Under the pieces are notes generated by a model. That model was not told where the DNA came from. It ran no database searches and saw nothing but the letters and a program-made list of their open reading frames with translations. Source: Pohlia nutans (lineage: Eukaryota > Streptophyta > Bryopsida > Bryales > Mniaceae). From it: a stretch of DNA of 64,000 bases. The position numbers and the translations under genes were made by a program. Each line of letters opens with the position of its first letter. Position 1 is the first letter of the stretch. Where the stretch lies: NCBI GenBank assembly GCA_022496805.1, contig CM040097.1, positions 22,248,072-22,312,071 of the forward strand, written 5' to 3'. Positions 46,571 to 58,150 of this stretch are shown here, in pieces.

Positions 46571-47400
46571 CCTTCACGCCCCACCGCTTTACCTAATCCA
46601 ATCCTAACCAAGTCCTCCCGGTCACTAGTCTAATGACCGTTTAAATCGGTTCTCAACCAAACATGAACTAACACACTCCCACACTAACATCAATCTACTT
46701 ACATACTTAGAGATACAACTAATTCACATGGATGTCTAAGTTTTTAACCATTAACCGGCCCACATAACGACAACGTGGATCAAGAGGCGTGGCTGAGGAA
46801 CCATGGCACTCAGGGGCAGCGCAGGGCAGCTCGGCAGGAAGATGGCAATGTTTTCCTGACCTACCCGGAGTGGGCGGCAGCGTAGGGATGAGAAACCGCT
46901 CTCTCATCCATCCACTAGGACAGATTTCGTTCTTCACTGGCGGGGAATGTGAAAATAGACTACTTACAAAATATGAATTTCCCTCGATTTTTTGAAGTTC
47001 CCGCCATTCTCCCATCTTCGTCTTTTCCATCCCCTTTGATTATGGTGCTGGTACAGCGACCGTGTAGATCATTCTCACAGGCTTGCGCGGAGTACGTCGC
47101 GTTGCTGCAGAAATATCCAGCTCTCTCTGTCTCAGTGGGGTTTCATATTTTTCTTACAAAGTACGAGGTTCTTCTCTGTTAAAGGAACTTTTAAATTATT
47201 AAAGGAATGTGTGTTCTTGTTTTGAGCATTAACTAAACTGCACTACACCATACTTGGAATCATAATTCTTAGAAACTACCGGTAGAGAGAAGATAATTTC
47301 CATGGAAAGTTCATTCACTAGAACCAAAATATTCACTGCAACCATTATGCGGCTAAAACCACTGTAATCCTGACTGATGCATGAATGATCCTCATACATG
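46571..47400. other. Intergenic, nothing recognised
   Basis: A GC-richer segment at 46,780-47,110 has open frames on both strands (103 codons minus, 68 plus) with no family motif and no splice partners. Confidence 0.45.
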
Positions 47401-47667
47401 AAAATGCATTGAAAAACCCTAGAATGCACCTGCAATGCCGAAATTAAGACCACGGCTGTTTGAAAAACCCTAATTCAACTCAAACTACGAAAATGCATCG
47501 ATAAAACCTAAAAATAAAATGCAATGCCAAAATTAACTTTACAAATGTTTGAAGAACCCTAATTCAGTTCAAACTACGAAAACGCATAGAGAAACCCTAG
47601 AATGCTCCTGCAATGCCAAGACTAAGCCCATAAGTGTTTGAGAAATCCTAATTCAGCTCAAACTAGC
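47401..47667. repeat. 89-bp tandem repeat, three copies
   Basis: Copies start AAAA(T/C)GCAT at 47,401, 47,490 and 47,579; each ends CCTAATTCA(A/G)(C/T)TCAAACTA. Located just before the pogo-like remnant. Confidence 0.92.
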
Positions 47668-47699
47668 CAACATCTTCCAAACTTCTATATCTTGAAAGA

Positions 47700-48375
47700 C
47701 AAAAGAATCATGAGGAATTACATTGCTCAAGCGGAATCCACTGCCACCATGGCAATGCAACTCAAGGTGTGGAGGTCGTCATTTTTGTTTGCCAAGTGGA
47801 TAGAACACTTCATTCTTTGTATCCAACGGAGGGGCTCCATTTCCCCATCTCATAGGCATCTCTTTACTCTTAATGAGCATGGAAGCCATATCATGTTTGA
47901 GGTTGTTGCAGCTCAAAAAACAGGTTTAGATTTGGTGACATTACTAAGTTACACAAGTCATACCCTGCCAGCCATTAGATTTGACAATGTTTAGACCATT
48001 TAAAACATATTTTTGAAAAGAGAGAGACGAATGGACTATAAACAACCGGGGAAGGCATGTGACAAAATAAGATCTAGTGCTATGGGTGTGCAAAAGTCTC
48101 ATGAAAGCCAAATCAACGGACAACATCAAACAAGGGTTTAAGAAGGTTGGTATTTGGCCTTTCAATGAATACGCAGTGGCAGGACGATTTGGACCAAGTA
48201 AAATTTTTGCAAGGGCCATGGACGGCAAGAATGCAGATGTTCATTCACAAAGCGATTCAAATAATGGAGAAGAAACAAATGGTGAACATGACATACCTAA
48301 AAATGGTGTGGTGTTGGATATTCCTCCAGAAGATCGAGCTACTACGTTGATAATAATTTTTTGTAAGGTTTGAAT
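47700..48375 (+). pseudogene. pogo/Jerky-like (DDE_1) transposase remnant
   Basis: Two forward frames together give the C-terminal half of a DDE_1 superfamily transposase. KWIEHFILCIQ comes first, then LFTLNEHGSHIMFEVV (family LLILDGHGSH; the second catalytic Asp is replaced by Asn), then LLSYTSHTLPAIRFDNV (family LPSHTSHxLQPLDV), then TDNIKQGFKKVGIWPFN (family NIxxGFRKTGIxPFN). Stops at 47,992 and a frameshift before 48,077 break it. The N-terminal CENP-B-type DNA-binding domain is not seen. TA target sites and termini were not found. Confidence 0.8.
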
Positions 48376-50042
48376 GCGGGGTGGAAGATAATGGAGGGAA
48401 TGAAGATGAATCAGCTAATCTTGTTGTAGAGGTGTAAGAAATGTAGCTTGACACACTAAATTATTGTTCTTTCATCTGTTAGTGGATTTTGTAATTTATT
48501 TTCAACTGGTTCCGCACCATTTTAGCAAAAATAATAGAGCATCGAACCCAAGAGAACTTCAACAATTTCAACTGACAAAGACAAAGTAACATTACAAAGA
48601 ACCATAGATTTCTAAACACTAATGAGTCCTTTCCACTTCAGTTATACATGTTATTTCAAGTAGAAAGAAACAAGCTCTACTAAAGGGATTCAAACCTTGT
48701 GCAATGATTGACTAACCTAATTTTCGTGAAAGGAACCATGTACAACTTGGAAACCTTACCAAGAGGACACTTGCATATTTTAGAGGGATATCTTGGTGTG
48801 TACAATACAACCCTGCACATCATCAAACATTCAGTTCTCACCAAATGACTATGATAATCAATTTTCTATGAGATACCAAACTACGAAGGTACCCTAATAA
48901 TGAGTTGCAGCAACAAAAATAAGACGATGTAGGTACCATACCAGCAAGAGTAAAGCTTGACAGACCGAAGCTTGATGTGAGAACTGCAACGTCCATCGAC
49001 ATTTTTATGACACGCCCTTGTGACATTTGTCAATTTATGACAAGTTTATATTTTATATATTCAATATTTTATAACACAACCCTGTAATACACTTTTGACA
49101 TTTTTATGACACGTCCCTATGACATTCGTCATTTTACTACAAGTCCTTGTTACATTCGCCATTTTATGACAAAAAACAATAGTCCATTAGGTTTGGGAGA
49201 ACTGCTAATATTTTTTTTCCTGACGAAACTCAACCAAATTCCCTACTAAGATCCTCCCTTAAAAATTGAACCATCTATAAAGAGCTAGGATTTAACTACC
49301 AAAAAAACATTGTTCATATCTATATATTGTTCTTCACTGAACCTTTGCAAAAGCATGCAAGAAAAAATGACTATGACAGCAGTTCAACCTCCTATGCAAT
49401 ATTTACACTATGTTCACATGTTTGACTTTGCACTGCACAGAACAATCACGCAACAAATGTGCACTGCTCGCAAAACCTTCCTTGTGTTAGGGTCTCCTTG
49501 TTACATCAAAAGAGAATGATCTGAATCAAGCACAGAAAGAGACTTTTTATTCTACATGGTAATGCAAACCCTAAAATAAATATCCTACAATGATGTGAGA
49601 AAATTGAATCATACACAGAAAAACTCCATACAGAGCGCATAGGTTCTGGCCCCGACTTAATTCAATTGCTGCAGAATAATACTTTCGCGCAGTCCAGAAT
49701 TTCTCATGCCTCATATTATGTGTAGCAACTGCATCAAAATTAACAAGCATGAACAGAAGTTGTTTGCAACAGATCAGATGGGCATCACCATCATTACAAT
49801 CTCATTTCTTTGCTCTGATCCAGATCCACATGCACTGCTGAACACAAAACCCTAAACCTAAGGGTTTCACGAAGTCCACAACCACTCAACCAATTCAACC
49901 AATCTGAGGTCCTCATTGCAAGCACTCGTATCAATGCTAACTCACAGCTAACAAACAGATCCAACGGAAGAAAACGATCAAAACGATTGCAAGAAGCACC
50001 AGAAGCATACGATACCCCCTTTCTCGTAATCTAGTTTCTTCG
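48376..50042. other. Intergenic, nothing recognised
   Basis: No gene supported. At 49,010-49,175 a TTTATGACA(C/A)G.CC..TGACATT motif recurs three to four times as a weak tandem repeat. Confidence 0.45.
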
Positions 50043-50702
50043 ATATCCCCTAAAGGTTGGGCCTATGACCATGGAATCATGCTTTATCTGCCACACTCAA
50101 TTTTGCAACTAAAAATAATACAAGAATTCAACTTTATATTTTTGGTAGATGAAGCCACATGTCTACTACAAATCATGAATTTTTCATAAATTTTGGTGAA
50201 AATTTGAAATTACCCAATGGTGTAACTTATGATGAAGAAAAGTTTAGTTAATAAAAATCATCCGTGTATTTAAAATTAGAAAATTTTGCTACACCTTCGT
50301 AATACCCATTGAACTTGTAACTGCAATAAAATGCTCAATTTTCAAAGTTTTTCAAAAATTCAAAGTGGAGTAGAAACTAAACTTGGCAAGCTTCATTTTG
50401 TTAGTTTAGCTCAAATGCAATGGAACTCATTTTCATGGCCTAAATTTAGTTTAAGCAGAATAAGCTGAGAATTTCAAAATACACTACACGGTGAACCGTT
50501 TTTACAACTCTCTTGTAATTAGGACCCCATGTAAAATTTAAAACTAGTTTCAATGATCTAAATTTAGCTTGAAAGGATAGCATGACCAAGCAAAGACCTT
50601 CTCAAAATGAATTGGATGAAAATCATTCACGTAGCAATTAGAATTGAATAGTCGGTTCCATTCATAAGGTAGTCTTTGATTTGAGCGGCATTTAGGAGTT
50701 AA
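50043..50702 (-). mobile_element. TTAA element (R)
   Basis: It begins CCCCTAAAGGTTGGGCCTATG after ATAT (decayed TTAA) and ends GAGCGGCATTTAGGAG-TTAA (50,699-50,702). Inverse homologue of 44,688-45,432, slightly shortened. The right TTAA is shared with the next element. Confidence 0.8.
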
Positions 50703-51228
50703 CCCCTAAATGTACAAGAATTGACAATTTGAGAAAAAATCATCATAAAGGACTATCTAGAAGAATATTTGGAAATTGATATATAGATGAAAGTTCTAGA
50801 TTTTAAATTTTAGATTCCATTCGTACAATTCAATTCACTAATACTATCACTAATATTTAATTATCAAATTTGAAAGTTAAAATTAAAAATTCATTCTAAA
50901 TTTGATTACAAACAAATTTTAATATTTTTTGAGTAAAATTTGTTGGAATGAATTTGAAATCAGATACTCTTAAATGTGGTAATTCTTTCAAATTTTTGTG
51001 TTTCTTAAATTTATGACCTCATATTTGCAAGGCCACTTTTGAACCACAGTCAATGCAATTTTGGCTTGATCAACGACTTGACATACTTCTACATTTGTAA
51101 ATTTAGAAAAAAATGTAATCAAGTATGACTAAATCCAACGGTTAGATAAGACAACAACTTGGTGAAGAATTTCCAAAAAATTGGATGACTATTATCCAAG
51201 CATTGATGTTGTGTCATTTACGAATTAA
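50699..51228 (-). mobile_element. TTAA element, diverged type 2 (S)
   Basis: It starts TTAA-CCCCTAAATGTACAAG. The interior order matches copy F (ATTGATATATAGATGAAA, then ATTTTAGATTCCAT, then a region rich in ATTACAAA). The right end is not clear; TTAAGGG at 51,225 is a possible border. Confidence 0.55.
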
Positions 51229-51663
51229 GGGTCAGTCGCTCTTAGACCCAATTCAACAAACAATCCCACGCTGCAGCTTCGGCAGTTTAGGCTCCTTCGT
51301 TGTTTAATAATTAATTAAAGTGCAAAAAATAGTGGCCCCAACGTAGTAACTCGGCGCTCCAAAGCATTGAAGAAGAATGTGTACCTTGGGCATAGACGGC
51401 ATTTGCCAATGGCGCACCAATGGAGGCGACAAAGGGCCAATTTTGATGGCCAAACCGACATGAGACCTCCATCACGAAGGATGAGCGGTCGAGAGCACTT
51501 GCAGTTTGCGAATGAGCGACAATAGTGGACAAGAAAGAACCGCGCGAACGAAGGAGGACAAACGCCGGACCCTGTACACAAACACAGAGTAAAGAGAAGG
51601 ACATGTCTCTTTGACCTTCCGTATTGGAAAGTACGTGTATCTCACGCAGTCTTGTACAGTGAC

Positions 51664-51860
51664 ATGACTGTACACATGGATGTTGTGATGCGTGGAATCT
51701 AAATTATGACTGAATGCAGTGATGTGCCGTGGAATATGACTGTGCACAGTGATGTTCTGATTTATGGAATGTAGTTTATGACTCAATGCAGTGATGTGAC
51801 GTGGAATGTGACTGTACACAGTGATGGTGTAATGCATGGAATCTAATTTGTGACTGGCCG
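51664..51860. repeat. 72-bp tandem repeat beside CACTA remnant
   Basis: Copies start (A/G)TGACTGT(A/G)CAC at 51,664, 51,736 and 51,808 (period exactly 72). Similar TGACTG/CAGTGATGT words recur at 52,740-52,920 and 54,365-54,620, as expected of CACTA subterminal or internal repeats. Confidence 0.85.
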
Positions 51861-51868
51861 GAGTCACT

Positions 51869-53887
51869 GTGCAAGATCTTCTAATTCGACACACATTGGA
51901 TATCATGCACTGTGAAAAAAACATTGCCGAGAATATCATGAAGACCATATTCGGAGAGAAGGACACCCTCGGAGCTCGTCTCGACATAAAGGAACGGGTA
52001 TACGCAAACATCTATGGCCCGTACGCGGAAACAAACCCGGCAGCGTCATATTACCTCGATCATCATACATTCTTACGAAAGAAGAGCGTGAGACCAAGTG
52101 CGTAGACCAAATGCGTTCCTCGCAAATCAAAGGCCTAAAATCACATAACTACCATGTCCTCCTCCAGCAAGTGTTGCCACTATGTATGTGCACTACAATG
52201 GCCAAGGAAGTTCGGATGGCAATAATAATGTTGAGCCGGGTATTCCGGAGGATATGTGCTAAATCCATTGATCCCAAGGCAATAGAAGATATGAGGTGCG
52301 AAGCGGCCATCGCATTATGCATGTTGGAGAAGGAGTTCTCACCGTCATTCTTTGACATTATGAGCCACTTGGTTATGCACCTCGTGGAGGAAGTGGAAAT
52401 TTGTGGACCTGTGCATACACGATGGATGTACCCTATAGAGAGGTACTTGAAGACACTCAAAGGCTACGTTCAAAATTGACCAGAAGGTAGCATGGCCGAA
52501 GGCTATGCTATAGTTGAGGCATTGGGATTCTGCACCGAGTATATGCAAGAGTATACGACTACTACTCGAAGAGTGTGGGATGATAAAGAAGACCCAATCA
52601 TCCATGTACGACGAGATCCTCGAAGGCAACGAGCGCCCACGCCGACTGTCACCTGACCTCCAAGGATGGATTTACTAGTTCGTGGTAAACAACGCGGCAC
52701 CATTGGAAGATTGGAGGAGGTGGGTTCACATCACTGGCTGACGTGGAACATGACTGCGACTGTACGCAATGTGACTGCCCCCAGTGATGTTAGTGATGTC
52801 TGTGACTGCCCCCCGTGATGTTAGCAAGGGCCCCTCGTGATATCAATGATTGCTTCTAGTGATGTCAATGATTGCCTCCAGTGATGTCACTGACTGCACC
52901 AGTGATGTAGTGGTAGCCACGAGCGACCACAGTTGGCTATATATTACGTTCTAAAACTTGACGATATAGTTGTCGTTGTATGTGACCATATATAACTCTT
53001 CTATCTTATAGGAGACACGAGGATGACATAGCACGCCGCGAAGCGGAGCGCCACGAGTATAGGCACAAGAAGCGGAAAGCTAGGGTAGTGTACTCTTCAG
53101 AGATGTGCGATGAAGATTTCCACGTCTGGTTTCCAAAGGCAGTGATACGAGCTATAGAAGATGGGGACGAGGAGGTCCCTCAAGACGTGAGGGCCTTGAT
53201 GTTACCTCCATCGCACGTAGCCAAGTCGTATCGATCCATGTATGCATTTGGAAACCACCTCCGTGTCCGGAGTGCAGAGGTGCAATTGACAACCGCGGAC
53301 TCGGGGGTAGCCGCAACCTTTCGACAACTTTGTCGCGCGGGTACCAAGGATACAAATCGTCGGGCTGCGGAGTTGGAGTACGTGGGGTGGGTAGAGGAAA
53401 TCCTATCAAAGGACTATGGACAGTTTGAGGTGGTGGTCCTCTATTGCAATTGGGTGGTTGCAAACATGAGAGGAGATGGCGCCACCATGAAGCGCGATGA
53501 TTACGGTTTCACTACCGTAAACTTTGACAGATTGATCCCATACTCTGCACAGTCATTTGCCTTCTCTCTCTACATCGAACATGTTTTTTTGCACCGGACG
53601 TGGCTAAGCGTGGATGGGAAGTTGTGTTGCGCAAAGAACCGAGAGGAGTTCGGTCATTCTCCAAACACCAACTCACGGATGAAGTATAATGCATATCCTT
53701 GGGCAGAACATGTGTTTTTCCCGGACTCAAAGCCACAAGCCTAGATTCGGATCTCATACCGAAGACACCTATTTTGGGCGGTGCAGTGAAAGTAGCCCCG
53801 AAGGTGGTTGCTAAAGCATTAGAACGCCTTAGACAGGACGACACATCGGTAGATGATTTAGAGTACTGCAACTCAGAGCAGGATTGA
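51869..53887 (+). pseudogene. CACTA (En/Spm) TNP2-type transposase, decayed
   Basis: Three successive domains are recognisable. 51,869-52,105 encodes the end of the Transposase_21/TNP2 domain (DIMHCEKNIAENIMKTIFG). 52,111-52,479 gives the DUF4218 domain (SHNYHVLLQQVLPL, SPSFFDIMSHLVMHLVEEV, GPVHTRWMYPIERYLKTLKG), interrupted by a TGA before PEGSMAEGYA. 53,000-53,744 gives a charged linker and DUF4216 (AELEYVGWVEEILSKDYG, VVLYCNWVVANM, YGFTTVNF). Tandem repeats (52,740-52,920) separate the second and third parts. CACTA ends were not located. No intact product is possible. Confidence 0.88.
52740..52920. repeat. Degenerate ~24-bp tandem repeat in CACTA remnant
   Basis: Repeats of (A/G)TGACTGCCCCCAGTGATGT-like sequence, about seven copies, inside the TNP2 remnant between its DUF4218 and DUF4216 parts. 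Confidence 0.8.
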
Positions 53888-54645
53888 GTCCCCGTTCAAT
53901 CACAGACAGTTGTATACATTCCATTCGATGGATATATCTATATATACATATATTCACACGTACATATTTAATTAGCACCCTCATGTCTTGGCCACATAAC
54001 ACACATTCATTTCATCCTCTCAACACGATGTGCACCCTTCTCACGCCAGTTGCAAACTACTACTGCATGCATGAACACAATTATAAAACCGGCAATAAGT
54101 CTTTCCCATATTCTTTACTAATGTAACCCCCCTCCCCCCCACTTAATCGAGTAAATAAAAAATTTATTCATCAATTATTGAAATAATATACATGGGCAAT
54201 TCCTAATTACCGTAAGCCAAATGAAAAACTACTCAATTTTGGACACAAATTTTCCTTATTAAATAAATATCCTAAACCCTCATTCTACACTGTGATTGAG
54301 AGGGCCAAAATACATGTAAACCGTCTAGGGCAGTGTTTATAATCTTGGGCTGCCCAAAAAAAAAAAATATGACTGCAGGGAAAATGTGACTGCAAAATAT
54401 GACTGGGAGAAAAATGTGACTGCCAAATATGACTGGGCGTTCCCCAAGAACATTCCCATTCGTTTTCTACGAAAGTATACGACCCTCCCACCCACTTTAT
54501 ACGGTACAGCTGGCAAATATAACTGCAAAATATAACTGCCAGTCACATTGTCAAATTTGGCCGCCGCCGACAGTTTTGCCCTCGCAGAATGTAACTGCCG
54601 GAAGTCGCCTGTCACCCCCAGTCAGAAAATACCCGATCTGTTGTA
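53888..54645. other. CACTA-like subterminal repeats and flank
   Basis: 54,365-54,620 contains at least eight copies of (A/G)TGACTG(C/G) or its inverse, resembling CACTA subterminal repeats. I found no CACTA/TAGTG terminus here. 53,888-54,360 shows nothing recognisable. Confidence 0.5.
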
Positions 54646-57005
54646 ATGACCCCTCTTGCCCAAATATCCATAACAGAATGTAACCCAGAAAAAGACATAA
54701 ATACAACAAAAAATACCATCCAAACACAAAACGAAATAACCCACATATACGATGACACTGGTAAACACATCACCACTATCCCGACTACCAGACTTAAATG
54801 GCTATGGCAACAATACAACAAATACAACTACAGCACACACAGCCTAACACCACCCACCCAACCATTCGAAATAGAAATAGTCTGGCTTTATCAAAGATAC
54901 AAGCATAAAACCCACAAAAAAGAAACAATAAAAGCATCACAACATACTCTACCAACCAACATACTTGACTCCCTCACAACAACATATAAAATTACCCACT
55001 CTTACTTCTCTTCACCAATAACGTGTTCCACAAAAATTACACAATTCCACTCCCCATTCACAAGAGACAAAATTTTCGGTTCAATCGGCACAGCTTTCCA
55101 ATACAAATGAAAGGTATTGGATATGCCCACCCAAATAATGAAGAAACAGCACAACAAGCAATACATTGGGCACGCCTAGCAGCAAAACATGATTCAAATA
55201 CCATCACCATTATAACACTGCCAGACATTAACTGGTACCAAAACCTTACACCACATACTGGGCCTTTCCCGGACACACATGTTATTGCACACTTTGCCGC
55301 TGACACCATTACATATGAAGAACCAACAATAACACCAGACTCTAATAAACCACGAACAGAACCACTCGCAATACATATTTTTTGTATTCATCACCAAAAT
55401 TGCAACATCGGCACAACTAACCAAATAGACACACTAAACACAATAATTGATAATCTACAAATAACACAATACTACATACAAAAAGCCCCACCTACACCCC
55501 CTAATACACTTGTAAACAAAAACACCACGTGGAATAAACTAACAGATCCACCCTACACCAACATTGAAGACATGGACACACTACCACTACCAAACTACGA
55601 AATTAACACTATACTAAAATTTCCACCACAATATAGCTACTACACAGATGGATCCTTTGTACCACCAAAACAAGCTGACGATGGACATTGGAAAAAAGAA
55701 AAAGCAGGCTATGGAATTTACAACCCATCAAAAATAGAAGTACAAATATCAAAAAGACTACCAGGCCTTCAAACTAGCTTTAGAGCCGAACTAATGGCCT
55801 TACATGAAACACTTACATTAATTACTACCAAATACTCCAATGAACCAGCGTACATCTTCACAGATTGCCTCAACTGTATATATGTTCTAAACACACAATT
55901 AAAACACCCAACTCAACATAACAATCATGCTGATAAAACCATTTTAACAGATATGGTAGAGATGATAAAAAAACAAACAAAACCCACCACAATATACAAA
56001 GTAAAAGCACACGCCAAAATTAACAGAAATGAACAAGCAGACCAACTTGCAAAAGATGGTACCAAAAAAAAAGACTACCAATTTGCCACCAAACCATACG
56101 AATTTGCACACACCACACCATACTACTTCCAAAAAGACGTATGGCCCGAACCCAGAAAAAGACCTGACAAAGGACCAGTCAGATGTTTAAAAAAATACAA
56201 TACTAAATACGACACTATTAGAAAATCGTGACCAAATCAACAGAAAATCAACTGATTTCTGTTGTTTCGGGCACTGCAATGACCGATTTCACTAATTTTT
56301 AAACTTTTTGTAAAAATCAACAAATTGTTACCTACTTTCTGTTGATTTGAATAGTGCGATGACCAAATTAACAGAATTTTAGTGAATCTGGAATCTTTTT
56401 GGAATTTTTTTGGAATATTTGGGAATCCATTGGAATATTTCGGGAATATTTGGAATCTTTTGCAATTTATGGACTCGACTTCATATGTTTATAAGATTTT
56501 GGAATGTTATTATACCATAGTAGTAGGGCAAGGTTGGTATATTGATGCCAAATAATTAATTAACTCTCGAAATTATGAGTCATGATTTCAAACCATTTTC
56601 CACTTTTGATTAAGCCCTTTTTGATACAATATTTGTTGAATACAATTATTGTACAAGATGTGAATTTTTTAATAAACTTGTGTTTCACTATTAAGTTAAT
56701 GCCTAGAATTTTTTTGATCAATTCAAGTTGCAATTAAAAAGTTATTTTTCAAAAGGTGATTCTTTTTGAGTTTTGGGTAATTTCGGGCACCCATGACAAA
56801 TAGATCCAATTGGTTTTAAATTCTTTATACAAACTCTAAACAAGATTGTCAACATAATCCCCAAAGTTGAAAAACATCAAAGCACAAAATTGTGACTCTC
56901 AAAACACTTAAAACATTTAAAACACCCTCATTTGGGCAACATTTAAAACTCCATGGTTGAAGTTCTATGTAGTTTGAAAGTTTTTTTAACTTAATCATTC
57001 ACAAT

Positions 57006-57586
57006 TTAACCCCTAAAGGACCGGGGGGTGTTGAACTTAGCTCTTGTTTTCTTGACTAGCTCTTGTAGCAAGCTCAATGCCTTATTAGTGTGGGGTAATT
57101 CTGACGATCGGCACCATTGAAACTAAAGAAGACTTACGTAGCTTTTTTATGAAAAAAAGATCAACAAAATCGCACAATCTTTGAGAAATGCCACCGTTGA
57201 GAAGATTGATGGAACTTGTTTGGGGTATTTTGTACACATGCTGAAATCGGATTGTTCAAAAGTCCTCCAAAAATTCTGAAAGTTTTATTGTGAGTAGAAA
57301 TCATCATTTAAAACATGTGAAAAAAATTTCAAGGAATTTGGAGGTGTAAAGAGAAAGATATGAGGGTTTGAAGTGACGCCTAGATACCCACCGTGCAACT
57401 AAAAAAAATCACCAAAAATCACTCACTTGATGAATTTCCGATCAAGAAGTACCTACAGATTTGGCTCTCAAAAAGAGCTAGGGTCTCTTTGTTGCTCATC
57501 TTACAATTCAAAGCCCAAGAACCGGAATTTTCTCACTTTCTAGTTCTAAAAGCCGCATGAGGGCCTTACGATCCTTCAGGGGTTAA
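57006..57586. mobile_element. TTAA element (T), nested in the CACTA element
   Basis: 581 bp, with TTAA at 57,006-57,009 and 57,583-57,586. The termini are CCCCTAAAGGACCGG and GATCCTTCAGGGG. Non-coding; similar in length and ends to 16,468-17,043. Confidence 0.83.
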
Positions 57587-57592
57587 AAAAAA

Positions 57593-57949
57593 AACTCAGC
57601 AAACTTTGGCGACCATTTTGTCATAGTAGAATGACTTTTTTTTAAAATCTTTGGACTAGGAAAAGCTGGTAAATCAAGTTAAGTTACATCTCCAAAAATC
57701 CGTTTGTGATTTTGAGCCTCCATTCAAAAGTTATAGACAAAATTCAGAGTGGGGTAGCAAGGAATATTTTCTTTGATATTTTCAAACACCCTCTCTGAAT
57801 TTTGTCTATAACTTTTGAATGGACGCTTAAAATCACAAACGGATTTTTGGACATGAAACTTAACTTGATTTACCAGCTTTTCTTAGTCCAAAGATTTTAA
57901 AAAAAAGTTATTCTACTATGTCAAAACGGCCGCCAAAGTCTGCTGAGTT
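57593..57949. mobile_element. 357-bp foldback element
   Basis: AACTCAGCAAACTTTGGCG at the left and CGCCAAAGTCTGCTGAGTT at the right. Arms of about 165 bp pair almost completely (TTGTCTATAACTTTTGAATGG near 57,805 faces CCATTCAAAAGTTATAGACAA near 57,720). The loop is short. Confidence 0.9.
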
Positions 57950-58007
57950 TGAAAACACAGAACAGTAAGTGTATATGTAAGAAAAAAATCATGCATTGTT
58001 CATCAAG

Positions 58008-58150
58008 TTCTAGTGGTAGTGAATTGGTTAGTGAGTAGAATCATAAGTATGAGGTCTCGAGTTCAAACCCGAGTGGCAACCGTGTGTATATAGTTTGGTT
58101 GCTTGGAAGTGCAGGACAGCCAAAAAAAAGGAATTTTTGCCCAAAAAATC
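58008..58150 (+). mobile_element. SINE candidate, tRNA-like (inside CACTA element)
   Basis: The B box GAGTTCAAACCCG (58,060-58,072) is a good match to polymerase III box B. TAGTGGTAGTGAATTGG upstream is a weaker box A at the right distance. An A-rich stretch follows at 58,121. Confidence 0.4.

Noticed and set aside
55546..55560. DPPY as a methylase catalytic motif in the LINE-like ORF
   Set aside because: It lies after the methylase-like region, without the preceding hydrophobic strand; probably coincidence.
58060..58072. Functional tRNA gene
   Set aside because: Box B is good but no cloverleaf with acceptor pairing and anticodon stem could be drawn; SINE is the better reading.
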